From Lumbricus terrestris (lineage: Eukaryota; Annelida; Clitellata; Crassiclitellata; Lumbricidae), in assembly GCA_949752735.1 (NCBI GenBank), contig OX457036.1:98251761-98315760 (forward strand): a stretch of DNA of 64,000 nt, given 5' to 3'. The stretch's first letter is position 1; the number at the start of each line of letters is the position of its first letter. Both the position numbers and the translations under genes were made by a program. This document shows positions 1 through 13,900 of this stretch, piece after piece. Below the pieces are notes generated by a model. That model saw only the letters and a program-made list of their open reading frames with translations, had not been told where the DNA came from and did not search any database.

Positions 1-21
1 ATGGAGACAAAAGCAACTGAC

Positions 22-3000
22 TTTCTTTGTCTTTGGATGATCTCGCCGCTCGACCGAAGCTGCTGGCGATGAGATCCGGTGGAAGTCCAAGGGCGCTGTA
101 CGCACCACCATAGATATCTCGCACCAACATGTCCACGTTTCTATGGTCACCCTTTTCGGCAAGCGTGAGCAGCTCGTCAAAGCCCTGCACACAAGATGAA
201 TTTAAATGAATTCTGTTAACTAATAAATTAATTTATTAAACATATTAAATTAAATTCTTGTTTATTCACAAATTCAGGCTGGCATAACACAGCCTGCAAC
301 ATTTAACTAGTTAAAATGATTAGTCTAGAGAACGAGCTGATTGCATTGACGGACAGAAGAAGACGGAACTGAAATGAGGATGACAGACAAGACGGGATTA
401 AAAAAAGGGAGAAAGGATCAACAAAAAGACAGACCAACAAAGAACAAGATAGACAAATACAGAAACAGACCAGAGGAGACAGTCAGACAGACACACATAC
501 AGACAGAGACAGAAAACAGACATAGAGAGACAGAGAGAGCTATGGAGATTCTTGCCTTTGCTTTCGTAAGGATGGATCCAAGGCCCCAGAACGTTCCTCC
601 TCCCATTGACGTTCCACCAATCCTCTCAAACTTTGTGTCTGATTCAACCTGTAGAACACACACCAACCAACATTCCACAATTAATCAACTTAAAAATTGT
701 GCGAGTGTGTGCATCTGCATCTGTATGTCTCTCTTTCTTTCTCTATATATGTCTCTCTCCCTCTGCATCCGCCTGTCTCTCTCTAACTGTGTGTCTCTGC
801 CTTTCTATTTATCTCTGTACGTTTCTCTCTTTTTCCTTCTCTCTGTATGTCTAATCCTCTCTCTTTCTCTGTACATGAGTCACTTCCATTCTTTGTCTGT
901 ATTCTTTGTCTGTCTGTCTGTCTCTTTCCCTCTCCCTGTCGCTGTCTCTATCTCTTTGCATGCCTGTGTGCTTGGATTGTGCACCTGAGACTGCATGAGT
1001 GTGTGTGTGTGTGACCTTGATGAGACTGACTCCGGATCCGATGTTGACGAGCAGATATGGAAAGACGACGTCTGGGTCTGTCATCTGGAACTTGTATTCG
1101 GGGTTGCCATGGCGCTGGTAGATGAAAGCCTCATCTGGAATGTTCTTCAGCAGGAAGTTGCATCCCTTGATAAGACATTGCATCTCGTCCTCCTTGTCAA
1201 CCCTTCAACCACCAACACAAACACAAACACACGGCCATCAATGGTCATCAATTGTCATCAGTGGTTATCAATGGTTATAATTATCAATCCATTCCATCTC
1301 CATGTTAGCACAACACTCAAAACAATTAAATAGACCACACTCAGACAACTCTTTTGAACATACCTTACACAAAGCCACATGTATGGGACACATGTATGGG
1401 ACACATGCTCTAATCAACGTAGCTAAACAAGCCACACTTATAAACTCATACTCATGAAAGAAAGTTTCCACATGGAATTACAATCCAGCAACTTCTATGG
1501 TGCGAGTTGCCAAGGCATCAACCAATGGCAAAGTACAACATGAAGTCTTAGTTAGGTCAATATCGAAAAGATGAATCTTTGTAATTTTACACGAGAAACA
1601 GAGAATAATATGTTGTGGGTAAGAAAAGAAACTGTGACGCTTTGAACAGTTGACTTACTGGACTCCGAGTTTCTCTGACAGGATATCCTTGTACTTGTGA
1701 GCTCCACCACCCGTCACCTTGATGACCTTGTCCTTCATGAACTCTGGTGACCCGACGAGATTCTGCTGAATGAAGTCAACGCACGTCTCGATGTATTTTG
1801 TCTCGAACTTGATGAAGTGCAGCTGGTCTCGAAGTTCCTCCTCCTCCGAAACATGGTAGATCGCGTCAACTCCATTCGTCTACACGCATGTTAAATTATT
1901 ATGCATTAAACACATGCGTCGTCGTATTTCATCAAATTCATAGTCTCACCTGCTTCAACTTAGAAGTTCTTCATGGTGACAGACAGTAGCTGAGTGAGAA
2001 ACAGTAGAGCCTATCTTAAGATGCACTTTATTAGACCAGTTAGTCAGCCATTGTACAACACTTTACAATTCGCTTTATAAAATGTTCAGATTCACACACA
2101 CACACATTATAAAAAAAACACTAGAGAATAACCATGACTCAATTTGACTCATATTGAACATAAATTGTCTCGGCAAAATATCCCGTTTTCGATATTATTC
2201 GCCTTGGCTGTTTGCACTCTGCCAGTGCCAGTCCCAGTCCCAAGACAAAATAAAGGAGGACGGTAATAATCTTTGTATTATCACACAGCGTGGCTAAACT
2301 GAACATCTTAGCAATACTATGCACAAAATATTATGAAATAACATAAATACATACTTATATACACACATACAAAAACATAAGGCCAAGTGCAGGGTACGAG
2401 CACATTGACAAATGCTACATCAAGTCAGAGGGGTTGTCATCCGAAGGTACCCAGTGGAGGTTCAAATTGTGCACCGATCACATCACATTACGCAATGTAA
2501 CTTAGAACTAGACAGACATTTTTAGAATACACAGAGACTCAGATGAACACAGATGGACAGAAGCAGACAGACAGACAGACACACAGACTGATGAACATTG
2601 AAAGGTAGAGAGACATATGTGACACAGGGGCTCAAAACCCGTCACATGTCTGATTTTGACCTTTTGATTTAGTCATATGCTACAATGACCATGCTCTAAA
2701 ATGCATTTAGCACAATGAAATTATCTTTTTCTAACAAAAGTTGTGCTCGTTTGATTCTTTCATTAGTTTAGAGTGAAAAATAAATAAAAGTTACTGAATA
2801 TTCGTGTCATCCAAGTCTACTGAATCCACTAAGTTATTATTCTGAAATTTTTCTGGGCATTAGAGGCATATATTCTGAATCAGATAACCCAAACGGCATC
2901 AAAATCGGTTTACTACTTCGCAAATTAGGGCGAATTCACAGTCATATACTGAATTGAAGAATAAACTGCATTCTTTACCCCTCTTGCCTATTTTCGTGTC

Positions 3001-4492
3001 TAGCGCAATATCTAGGAAGCGACAAACGATGGGTTTCGAGCCCCTGCGTCACATATAAAGAAAATCTTAGAACTTGATTTCTTTGATGACGCGCATGTCT
3101 ACCTTCGTAGTTTCAACGACTAGAGATCGTTTCTTTGGTACGGTTGAGTAGTAAGCCAACTTAGCCAGAGATCCGCCTTCAAGAAAACATTCAACAAAAG
3201 GAGCATCATCAACAGAGGTCAAGATTTTAAGTTTCAACACAGAACACAGAACACAGATCTGTTCTCATAGCAACACAATGATAAAAATTAATGAATAATT
3301 TATCTATTTTATTTATTTCACCATTTCTATAGCGCCCCGTCAAGCTCACTACTCAGAGGCACTCCCAAATACCGTGCGGACAACGCATCGGAGATTCACG
3401 CTAAAGCGCGCAAGCAATTGCGAGCGAAGGACTTGCTCAAGGTCCCTATGTAGCGACTGGTGGATTTGAACCTGGAACCCTCTGGCTCCAATGCACTGAC
3501 GCCACCACTACACCACCGAGCCCACATAATGCCCATCATGCACAGGGTGCAAATGAACTATAACTAAATATACGACATGTGAACTTAATTAACATAGTAA
3601 CCGAGATGCGCTGAAATAAAAAGCTCAACACTGAATTGTTTGAAACCAATGAAAACAGCCGAACAATAAAACAGCTCTAACTGACACTACACTTCATCTC
3701 TTTGGCAATTATGTCTTGACTGCCTGAAGGCGGGTGAGGTACGATATAGCGCACTAGACCATACAACACACATGAGAATAGGAATATAAGACGTCACCCG
3801 GCATGCACTGGGCAGACATTGTACAGAACAATTAATTATGAGACAATTGTCCTTTCTAGAGACAGTGCCGTGGTTTGCGTAGTGCTCAGTCAGTTGAGAG
3901 GTGATGGTTTCAACCCCCCTCTGTGCAGAAATCTTTTTTTATGCCAAGATGTCTGCTCTGTGCGCAACCAAAGTCAACTCAGCTCTGATTAACTCAGCTC
4001 TGATGAGTACACGGTCGGTGGCAAGATGTGACGGTTAGGTAGAGGATTGCAAATCAATCAGTTTATTTATAGCAATTGATCAGCCAGTCATTCCGTCAGA
4101 ACTCTTAGAGAACACCAAAATAGACAGTAAACAGTGAAGAGTATACATAGGCGGATGATGGCAAAGCCTCTCCTTCCTTCTTCCCCTCCCACTTCCCTCT
4201 TCCCCCACCATCCACGACGACGTCAAAGCCATTAGTTACCGATGTCAAGGCAGAAGAATCGAGCGGAGAGGGGAATGTCGTGGTTGAAATACTGAGCCAC
4301 ATTGAGACTCGTCCCATCACGAATTGATCCCGTCGCATCATCCACATAAGACAAACGACATCTCATTGCGTCGTCACATGATTCACTATTGTGCCTCACA
4401 GCAGCAGATGACAAATTGCCAGCCTCCGAAGCCAGGCCATCGGCAGATGATGGCAATAGGCCGCCTGCCTCCTTATCTTCCTCACAACTCAT
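22..4492 (-). CDS. PANK4: PANK4-like pantothenate kinase, exons 1-6 (3' end beyond window)
   Basis: Coding exons on the minus strand, in order: 4492-4240, 3176-3103, 1879-1659, 1202-1016, 648-556 and 184-22. All junctions keep frame; the exon 5 donor (555-554) is GC, the others GT. The product belongs to the eukaryotic pantothenate kinase family, which phosphorylates pantothenate as the first step of CoA synthesis. Visible hallmarks are FCLDIGG at the exon 1/2 join, [10 protein letters not shown] in exon 3, NIGSGVS in exon 4, [14 protein letters not shown] in exon 5 and [12 protein letters not shown] in exon 6. [14 protein letters not shown] and GGGTFWGL place it nearer PANK4 than PANK1-3. 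The residues I align with the catalytic Glu (E189, in DEMQCL) and Arg (R254, in ERIGG) of active kinases are present, unlike human PANK4. The start at 4492 gives a poorly conserved 70-residue leader. The rest of the kinase and any C-terminal DUF89 phosphatase domain lie left of position 1. Confidence 0.9.
343..545. repeat. Purine-rich (GACA/GAGA)n tract
   Basis: Degenerate GACA and GAGA runs on the plus strand in the intron between PANK4-like exons 5 and 6. They are roughly complementary to the pyrimidine tract at 712-960 on the other side of exon 5. Confidence 0.8.
712..960. repeat. Pyrimidine-rich (TCTC/TCTG)n tract
   Basis: Degenerate TCTC, TCTG and TTTC repeats on the plus strand in the intron between PANK4-like exons 4 and 5. 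Open frames through this tract are low-complexity artefacts. Confidence 0.8.
3298..3523 (-). repeat. tRNA-derived SINE (family 1, copy A)
   Basis: Read on the minus strand it starts with a tRNA-like head. It has an A-box-like GGTGGTGTAGTGG and a B-box-like GGTTCAAATCC about 40 bp later. An unrelated body follows, ending in GCGCTATAGAAATGG and an A/T-rich tail. The same sequence recurs at 7014-7259, and its tail resembles those of the local L2/CR1-like LINEs, as expected if a LINE mobilised it. It lies in the first intron of the PANK4-like gene. Confidence 0.75.
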
Positions 4493-7013
4493 CCTTGACT
4501 GTAATTTCTAAACGTCTATAGCACCCGAATTGTCGAAGTTGCAGGGTCCAGCTCAATCACAGGACCCTGTGTTATTTCAAAGTGAAATAAAAAAGGAAGG
4601 TCACAATCGCAGGTCAAGATTCGAAGAGGTTCGAGGGAAAGATCCGAAGGGTTCCAGATCAAATGCAAAGGCAATAATCTTAACCATAAACGCCGTTGCT
4701 TGGAACACAACCTCGTAAGAAGCAAGTAAACATAAATCCGTAATTAATACGATACACGAATCCTACGTCTTTGCAAGCCATGATGATCTTTGACCCGAGA
4801 GAGTCGGACCGCAGTGCGGCAGGTCATTAAATAGACCTTTCGGGCACAACAGCCAGAATGCCATGCCTCTCAACGTTGATTACATCTATAGCAGGTCACC
4901 GACATCAACAATCAAAATCCACAAAAGGACAGGAGCACCAAGCTCCAGATCAAATGCAAAGGTTGGAAATGATAACTATAACCAATTGGATGTGAGTCAC
5001 ATGTGTCAATTCAGATGATGTTACGGTTTCACGTGATTGGCTGTTTGTTGATCGGTTCATTATCTCACTGACTCCGCCTTCTGCTGGACTTTGGACCAAG
5101 AAGCTACTGCCACACCCCACCTTACGCCCCCCCCCTAAGCCCAGCTCGTTATCCTACCCCGCTAGAGAGGTGACGCCGCCAAGGGTCGTCGTCGACTCAG
5201 CGTCACCTTGGTAAAGAAGTGGGGCAACACAAATCATCTTTATTTTGATGTTTTGATGACACAAGACACAACAGTGGTCATTGAAGTGAAACTAGACGTC
5301 TGTCCGTTGAAAAAGGCAGAACTTTCAATGGCTTATCCGTCCAGTCAAGATTCGTCCACTAACCCCCCCCCCCCTCAAACACCACCCCTCCCCCGACCCA
5401 ACCTAACCCCCTCCTCCGAACACCACTAACACTGCTAGTACAAGACTGAAGTGGTCTGAAGAAAGAGATTGATCCCTTAGAACAGCCATTTTGGTTTGAA
5501 GTGATAGCGACTTCACCATCTTAGCCTCAGCATAATAATTCTATGGGTGAATAGAGTCCTCTCCCTCACCGTCTCATTCATCCTCATCTCTACTCATCAC
5601 AGACTCCGGAGTTCAGGTGGAGCAGAATTTCTTAACCCCATAACCTCTGGATTGAGAGTCCAGTATATGCTAACCAATAAGCCATTGAGTGCCCATTAAG
5701 ACCTGTGCCATATGTGGTGAGGATCGGAACCAACCCACATTGCCCCAATCCAGGGCATAACAGACAAAGCATGGAATGAAACATTATTTTGATATATCTA
5801 ATTATTAGTATTCTAGTTCTGTATGCACCACTTGGACAATTCAACTCGACACACTGTCAATTGAATTTAGGTCAGGTCAAAAACTTCTACTGCTGCTGTC
5901 AATGGGAATTGGGTCATGACAACAAGCACTCCATTAACTTCAGCTGGGCATTGGGGCAAAGGAGAATAATCTAAGAGGCCTATGACTGCTGATTAGATAC
6001 ACAACAAAATCCATCTACTGCAAAGAGTACCAGGATACTAAAATTAGCAATGCCATTTGAAAGCCAGATTCTGAATCATCAAACTTTGTCAGTAATATTC
6101 AGATGAAGTTGGAGCTGACAAACAAATTATATGGACCGACTACATCACGCTTCAGCAAATTCTAATTACCATTTAATTAACTGCTGCTTATTCTAATTCT
6201 AATTGATTAGCTAACAGATTTTTCTATTCTAATTCCAATAGATTCTAAATTCTAATAGTAAATTCTAATCAAACAGCAAATTTTAGTACCTAATTCTAAT
6301 GGAAAAGCAATTTCAACTAATCGCATCCATCTCTGGGAATTGGAGAGTGGAGCCAGAACATTATTGATTCCAGGTAGATGGTGGTTAGAACTGAGGTACA
6401 CATAGCTTTTACATAGCTATACAGGTAATAGGAGGTTCTACTAACAACGTCAGCAAGAATCACACCTGCAGTGACACTCAACAAATGGAACAGTGGATAC
6501 ATCAATCTGTCACTATTAACTTTGCGTTCCATGTATGTTTTGCGAAAAATAAACAGAAGATTTTAATTAAAAAATTTATAATCCCAAACTCTAAACCAGA
6601 TATCCATGTGTTGATCAAAATCATGTGCATTACAAAGAACAGAAATGGCACCATGTGGTATGGTACAGTAATCCAAATGACTGAAAGTCTCTAAATAATT
6701 AACCCCAAGGAACCAGCATATACAATGCATTTGCAGGTTTGAAACCTATCATGTATTCATATAACTTCTTATCGGTTAAAAAGGTGCAGAAATAGCTGCT
6801 TCTAATGACAAATATCCATTTTCATAAATGACAATTGCAAAACACACATAGAAACTTAGTCTAAGTAGATATCTTAGCATTTTCTATTCTCTGTTCCTTA
6901 ACCACATCCATCCCGCCATGGTACACCATCATTTGGCATTCAACTGGGAGTGCTTAGTGTGTCCGGGCTCGCAGTACAGTGACCAAATGATCCACTGGAA
7001 TGTACTGTAATCT
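4493..7013. other. Intergenic, no gene recognised
   Basis: No supported coding exon. It should hold the promoter and 5' UTR of the PANK4-like gene just right of 4492. It also has a short direct repeat (around 4650 and 4950), C-rich runs near 5130 and 5370, and a degenerate AATTCT-rich stretch at about 6160-6300. Confidence 0.5.
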
Positions 7014-7259
7014 TTGTTTGTTTGTATGTACTTGTTATAGCGCCTCTTCAATCTCTCTACTCAGAGGCGCTATCGACTGCACAGCTGACACTGCATCGGA
7101 GTTTCATGCCGAAGCGCTGAGCAATTGCGAGTGAAGGACTTGCCCAAGGTCCCTACGCGCGACTTGCCCAAGGTCCCTGCGCGGCGACTTGAGGTGGATT
7201 CGAACCTGCAACCCTCCGGCTGCAAGGCCACGAACATACCCACTGCACCACCGAGCCCC
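7014..7259 (-). repeat. tRNA-derived SINE (family 1, copy B)
   Basis: Second copy of the SINE at 3298-3523, same orientation. The minus strand shows the GGTGGTGCAGTGG and GGTTCGAATCC boxes and ends in GCGCTATAACAAG followed by a TTTG-derived tail. A segment of about 24 bp containing ACTTGCCCAAGGTCCCT is duplicated in tandem within this copy at about 7137-7185. Confidence 0.75.
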
Positions 7260-9418
7260 ACCTTGCTGGACTTTCTTCCATCTGTCCGTTATCAGCTTGA
7301 TAATCGGCTTCGTGGCTTAGGTAGCGCTATAAAAACCCAAGTTACATTACACAACACAATCAAAAGTCCTCAGCATCAGAGGTCAATTAAGGAACAGACA
7401 CGATATGCACCAGCTCCGCCAATCAATTCACATCAGCCACCTTCTGATAAAAAATTTATTTCGTGCTTTTTTACATACTCTGTCTGCATGTGTCATGCCA
7501 GATATGTGCAACTTCCGCTTCACAATAAACCTTTATTTAACGAGATTATTAATTAAAAACATACTGGACGATAAAGCAAGTTCTAGCGAATATTTACCGA
7601 TGTCAAGAGTGAATCGTTTTGCGCTTTTTAGATGCCTGAATATCTGATCGGTTGGAAGTTCAATGCTTTCGGCATAAGCTCTGTCGGTCATTGTGATTAT
7701 CTGTCTTTGCAAATTTAATTAAAATGAAATAAACTTTAAGTTCCGCGTAAAATCTTCCGCCGATGTTTACATTGCCATTAACCCGCAAACCAGCGTTTAG
7801 TGGTTAGATGAAACTTTTGTGGCGCATTTTTTGGTAGCGTCAGCTGACTATAATATTATTATAGTGCTTGTCGCTCTCTATACTAAATACTCCAGAGAGA
7901 CTGAGAAAGTGTCCTGCTACAGTCGTCATAATATTATGTAATGAATATCTCCGAAATTTAACAGCGCCGCGCAGTTGCCACTTCAGAAAGACCAGCTTTA
8001 CACTCGTGCTATTAACAAATTAATTTCGCCAAGCGTCTGGGACTGGGAGTGGGACTACTAGTAGGCTAACTGCAAAGTTGAGTATTAATACACTTTGGGC
8101 TAACTGTATTATGGTTAATAATAGGTTAATCCCAAAGCCATAATAATAGCGGGTAAATGGTTCAATAATTACTAGGCCTGTCTATAAACTGTGGGTAAAA
8201 ATTAAGAACAAAATCTGCTTGTAGGACAGTCCAGGGTTGATCAGTAGGCCTAATTGAAATAAACTATTATTTAGCCTATGCTACATGTAGACTATAGCCC
8301 AGTTGAACTAGCTAGGCTACATTCAAATGCCAATTCGGCAATAATTATTGCAACTGTACCGGTAATCGAAATACATTTCAATGCGACTGATTGCAAATTG
8401 TAATCGCATTGCACACAATTGTGAAATGAAAGTGCAAATGAGGACTTACTTTGGTAGAGTCTGATAGCTACATCGGTGTCATGTGGCACCGCTGTGAAAG
8501 AGCGCGTTATATGGACCGCGGTTCGCTTCCCGAAGTTGAATGTAGGACATTCCCCCCGGACATATTCCCTCGGACATTTACCCCCGGACGTTTCCCCCCG
8601 AAGTAGGACATAAACCCCCCCCCTATATAGACAAAGTCCATAAAAATATAAATAAATAAATACATACAAGTATGCATACGTACATACATACCATTCAGCA
8701 ATGAAATTATAAGAAATAGTTAAAATGACAGCCCATTAGTGTGAAAAAAAATGAGGATGGGGAGGGAGCACATCCCTGGGCTTTTTTAAACGTGCAGTTA
8801 TTGACAAAATGTGGTTAAAAATGGATTTATGCAGTTGTTGAAGCACTTCTGTGCATATGGAAAGAGCTGAAAAAACAAGAGCCTGAAACGTACTCTGGCT
8901 GATGTCAACTGTTTAAATGCGTTGGTTTCTGGGTTTCCCAGACCCCGCTTGGAGGAGCTTACAACGCTCGCCAGACCCTTAGTCGGTGTGGGCTTTGTGC
9001 TTTTCGCGCCTGCTGCGCTAGCAGTATGATAGAGACGCCATTTGTTGCTTCTCAAGTCACCGCCATTGTCCTCATCTGTTGTCTTTGCCATACACGCCAT
9101 TGGTTGTTTCTCCATTGTCATCATTCGTTGTCCTCATTTGTTGTCCTTTGACAGAGCCATCAATGGCTGCTTCTCAGGAAACCGCCACTAGGAGAACAAG
9201 AAGCTCCATTCTGGTCGATTATCCACTCGATTGTATTAATTTTGTATTGCATAATATGAAATCAACAAACCCCCAATCCATGTTCAAAACGTCAACCCCT
9301 ACTCACTTTAGCAAACCGTTGGAGATCAGTCTCATAACTGATCCACTTCAATTACAAAGCTGAGTGTGGTGGGCAATCTCCCAAATGCGAGCAAGAGGGA
9401 AGGATAAGCCCGCAACAC
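7260..9418. other. Intergenic, no gene recognised
   Basis: No coding exon can be supported. A C-rich degenerate tandem array lies at about 8543-8625, where GGACAT-like units alternate with CCCCC runs at roughly 15-bp spacing. The rest is A/T-rich and unremarkable. Confidence 0.5.
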
Positions 9419-10745
9419 CAGAGCCGTTTTAACGCCGAGGCACGCGAGGCACATGCCTAGGGCCCCGCGCATCAGGGGGGCCCCGCGGCGATCCAAACAT
9501 ACTATATCGCATAACAAATTAGCAACATGTTATACGAACTTTGACGTATGTTAAACTTACATTTATTTTACACTGCTTAGTACAAAGATTGCTGTGCTAG
9601 CTGTGTCAGCAGCATACTAACAAATGTAAACCTACATGTATAGCTTAACAAATGTAAAAAATTACACAACCGCACATAGAAGGCATGAATGCAAAACTCT
9701 ATATTCTGAGGCTGATAGATTGAGGCCGAAATCGTGTTACGTTCAGTTTTTAATCTAGGCATCTTCCTGGGGGAGCTCCACAAAGAAGTGACTACCCTAA
9801 CATTTGATCAAATAATACTACTTTTAATTCCTGTTTACATTATTGTAATACCTGAGCTCTAATAATATAGGATACCGTGATATTTTTCAAATATATCATG
9901 TGATTATAATGATAAAATCTATTAATATATGATACTATCACATTACAAAGATCAGTATAGTTTAATGTTAATATTTTTACAAAGACTATTTTTTGCAACT
10001 AACAGTTAGTAAAATAGCATATCATTAGTCTACTATAATACGGCTGCAGATTTTGGTAGTTCCTCCTTGGTTAATGTAACATTTGTAACAATTCTGATTG
10101 GCCTAACTGTGTCCTGGTCAGAAATGTAGGGCCTTTTTGAGCAACGAGAATAAGATAATTCTAGTGCAAGAAAGTCGGGCAAGGACTATATACCTGTCTG
10201 TAGTTATTCAGTATACTGCAATGGTAGTGGTCCAGAAGCAGCAGAACTGAGTTGCAGAACTTGATACGCAAAGAAATTATTATGGTAATAATAATGTTAC
10301 ACTAATGAAAATTTTCAACCACTCTTTTATCAGCACTGAAATAATATAGTAATTTTGTTAAGATCGCAGCTTACAATGCTACCATTAGGCCTACATTGTG
10401 GAAACTGATAAGGAAATTATTATAGTTATTGAAGTCTTAGGCTATTCAGGTCAGCACTGGAATAGTTGAGGAATTTTGATAAAATGACAGCTTAAAATTC
10501 TGCCATTGCAATGTAAAAATTCAAAATTTTCTGGTGGGGAGGGGTACATTCCCGCCCCTTGCCCCTCCCCACTAGCGCTACGCGTCTCAGTGACCGACCG
10601 GCAAATACTCGTTATCCGTCCACCAGAAACCTTGATTTCCCTCAGAAGAGGGGGACTATATATATGAGACTCATAATTATGGTTACGCTTAGAATTAGAC
10701 CTAGTGTTTATGCCTAGGGCCCAAAAATTCATTCAAACGGCCCTG
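9419..10745. mobile_element. Non-autonomous hAT-type DNA transposon
   Basis: The left terminus reads CAGAGCCGTTTTAACG and the right terminus, reverse-complemented, CAGGGCCGTTTGAATG. The element is flanked by a perfect 8-bp duplication, CGCAACAC, at 9411-9418 and 10746-10753. CAG ends with 8-bp target duplications are typical of the hAT superfamily. No transposase frame remains in its 1327 bp. It sits just downstream of the homocysteine methyltransferase stop codon. Confidence 0.9.
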
Positions 10746-10929
10746 CGCAACACTACTATAAATAAAAACCACACACATACAAAAGTGCACAATTTCAATA
10801 CACAAACTTGTGTACACTGAAGGTAAGATATGTTAAAGAATAAACTTGTACAACGTGTCCATGTCTGAATCACGTGTTTCAACATTTCACAGTTCTTATT
10901 TTATATCGCTTGTCCATCTTCACGTGATT

Positions 10930-13900
10930 TCATGATCTATTCTTAGATGACGAATGTTGATCAATGGCCGAACGTAGCAGAGCAATGTCCTTTGCGGTGA
11001 CCATACAACATCCTCCGATCCAAGATGATCCGTGTTTCATCCACTCATCAACGTAACGAAAGAGAGGACGACTACGATTCAAATCTACATCAGACCACCT
11101 ACAACAGAATCACCAGACAATCTTCTTACAGACTGATCTTTTCGATGTTGTCTTCATCACACCAAGCCATTAGTTGATGTCTGATGCATTAAACACTAGT
11201 GCGATAGAAGTTGCCACCTTGTTAAGGGAATGTACTGTGAGATACAGCGTATAAACCAGGTTGAACGCTAACAGAGATAATAATGCTGACAGTGAATATT
11301 AAGTGTGGCACGTTAATAATGTTAACAGCTACGAGGGACACGACATCGGTTCATGTTAAGCAGAATGTCACATGAAATGGGAACGTCTAAATAAGTGCCA
11401 CAATAGATTGATTTAAGCTGAGTGGATGGAACATTGCAAACAATTCTTAATTGTCGCTAACAGATAATAGCTCATGGTATCATCTTGTCCTTTGATCCTG
11501 CATGACAATTATAGCAATGTATGTATGCTCTTTGTTTTCTATAACAAAGTTTAGAAGATTAAGTGAAAAAGAAGAGACTCTATTTTGAAGAAGTCAATCT
11601 TACTCCTTGGCATCGGTCCACGTCTGTCCACTGTTTGGATAAGCAACAATTGTCTTTGAGTCTCGAATCGACGAAGGAATCTCACTGAGAAGCGAATCAA
11701 TGAACCACGGCGCTGTGCAGTTGACTCCACAAGCGACGACCTGAGCAGACGACGCAAGTGACGTCACTGCATCACCAAACGAATCACCGTAACACGTACG
11801 CTTACCATCCTACAACACAAAGAAACCCAGTCTGTACAATCTACACATTCGAAACAGTAGCAGAAGCAGCCTGACATATTCATTCATTCACGAATTTCTA
11901 TAGCACCTCTTCAAGCGGGGACTACTCAGAAGTGCTCCCGAACCTAGCATGGCAAAAGAGCATAGTATTATTATTATTACATAAATTTATTATGCGCGCA
12001 AGGTCACACCAAAGAGTGAACAGTATTGAGTTGAATAAAACATGCTTCAGTAAGAGACCCATGAAGCAGATGAAGATCCTACGGAGGACAATTCCAGACC
12101 ATTGGGTGCAACAAGACTTTTCTTTTCGGTTGGGAGCGCCTCTGAGTGAATCTTGAAGGGCGCTATATAAATATATGTGATTGAATGACAAGGAAAAAGC
12201 TCGATTCGATTCCTGCGAATGGAAGCAAGAGTACCCCTTTTGGGTAGAACGGAGGGGGCAGTGGCCTTGGATAACCATGGAGCAACACAGCACTCGCGGG
12301 TAGTCTGCAACATCACCCAGCTGGTATTACCGATCCAGAGCAGCAGCAATCTTATGCTCAAGGTGCTGACGGGTAAAGAGCCAATGCAATGTCTCAACAG
12401 GCCAGACAGACAGACAGACATGTAGACAGAGAGAAATAGAGAGCTAGAGATAGCAATGCATTGAGTATAGGATCACTGCTTTGGATGCTGACAGACCACA
12501 CACTGGCACACAGAGACTAGAAGAGATGTAAGGAAGGAGGATGAGGAGCTATATAATAATATTGTATATGCGTGCATAGCAATTGCATCATGTACCTGGC
12601 AAGAGAAAGAGATCCAAGCCTTGGCATCTGGAATCTCTCGCAGCAGAAGGACAATGGCTTCTGCTTCCTTCTTTGATGGAATCGTCTCAAAGGCCAACAG
12701 ATCGACGCCACTTCGCCAGATTGACTCCACTTGAGGCCGGTGCCAATCAGCCAGTTCCTGACGAAGAAAATCAATACAAAACGATCAATACGAATTATCA
12801 TCCATCAGACGCGTCAATAAATGCTCCAGATAAATCTTTTAGTGATCAGCAAACCATTTGGAAGAAAATGCTGCAGAAGACTGATACAGTCTATTATTTC
12901 CTCATTTTATTATTACTAAATTATTACATAAATTTGATATTTCTAGTATGAATAATAATAACACACTTAATAATATGACTAGAGTTACGTAATTAAGGGA
13001 ACTCAGAAAAACTTTACTCAGCAGAATATAATGAAGTTTTTTGAGTATCTATCAAAGAAAATTAGTCCCATCCCAAGTTCTAAATTGTTCGGCATAACAA
13101 TCGACAGAAAGTCTCAGGGACAATGAAACTTTACATGCAACCAGGTTGTGATAATTTGGCTAATCTTATTAGTGTAAGGCAAATGTTATGTAGAAATTCA
13201 TCTACAAATCTACACTTGTATTTAAATTAGTTCTTATTAGTGTGAGGCAAATGTTATGTAGAAATTCATCTACAATCCACTTGTATTAGTGTGAGGCAAA
13301 TGTTAGGTAGAAATTCATCTACAATACATGTGACACTTTCTCAGTATCAACCATTAATATATGTTCAATGCTACCACAGGGGGCACATCATTCTATTGAT
13401 TACCAATAGATGCATATTTTAGTCTTAGTGGTGTTACTAGCATCTAACTTCTTTCATATGGTCAGGTGTGCACTTCCAAAATTTGGAAGGAGGACATTAT
13501 CCAATACAGCTGTGCTTCTTTTCTATAAAATACAATTAAATTATATTACGTATACAGTTGTATTTCATTCAGTAGCTATTTATCATATTCACAATTTATG
13601 TTCCTTCTGACCTGTACTGAAAGAGAGTCGACATAATTCCCGTTGAATTCCGATCTATCGGCCAAATGAGCGCCATAGGGTCCGATTGAACCAGCGATGA
13701 GTGGCTTCAACCGACCTAAACAGCAATTGACAACAGCTGAAGATATGATTTGCAGATGTCTTAAACCATTAAAAATGGCAAACTATCAATCACGTTCCAG
13801 TTCATTGTTCCATTCACTAGAGTTCTATCGACTGGGAACTTTATAATATTAATAATAATAATAATGACAACAATTTCTATGGCACCGTAACACAGCACAA

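Noticed and set aside
374..988. Long plus-strand frame rich in Leu/Ser/Cys
   Set aside because: It runs through GACA and TCTC low-complexity tracts and overlaps a real PANK4-like exon on the other strand.
10529..10632. Nested MITE with TTCTGGTGG inverted ends inside the hAT-type element
   Set aside because: The inverted motif is short and no target duplication is evident.
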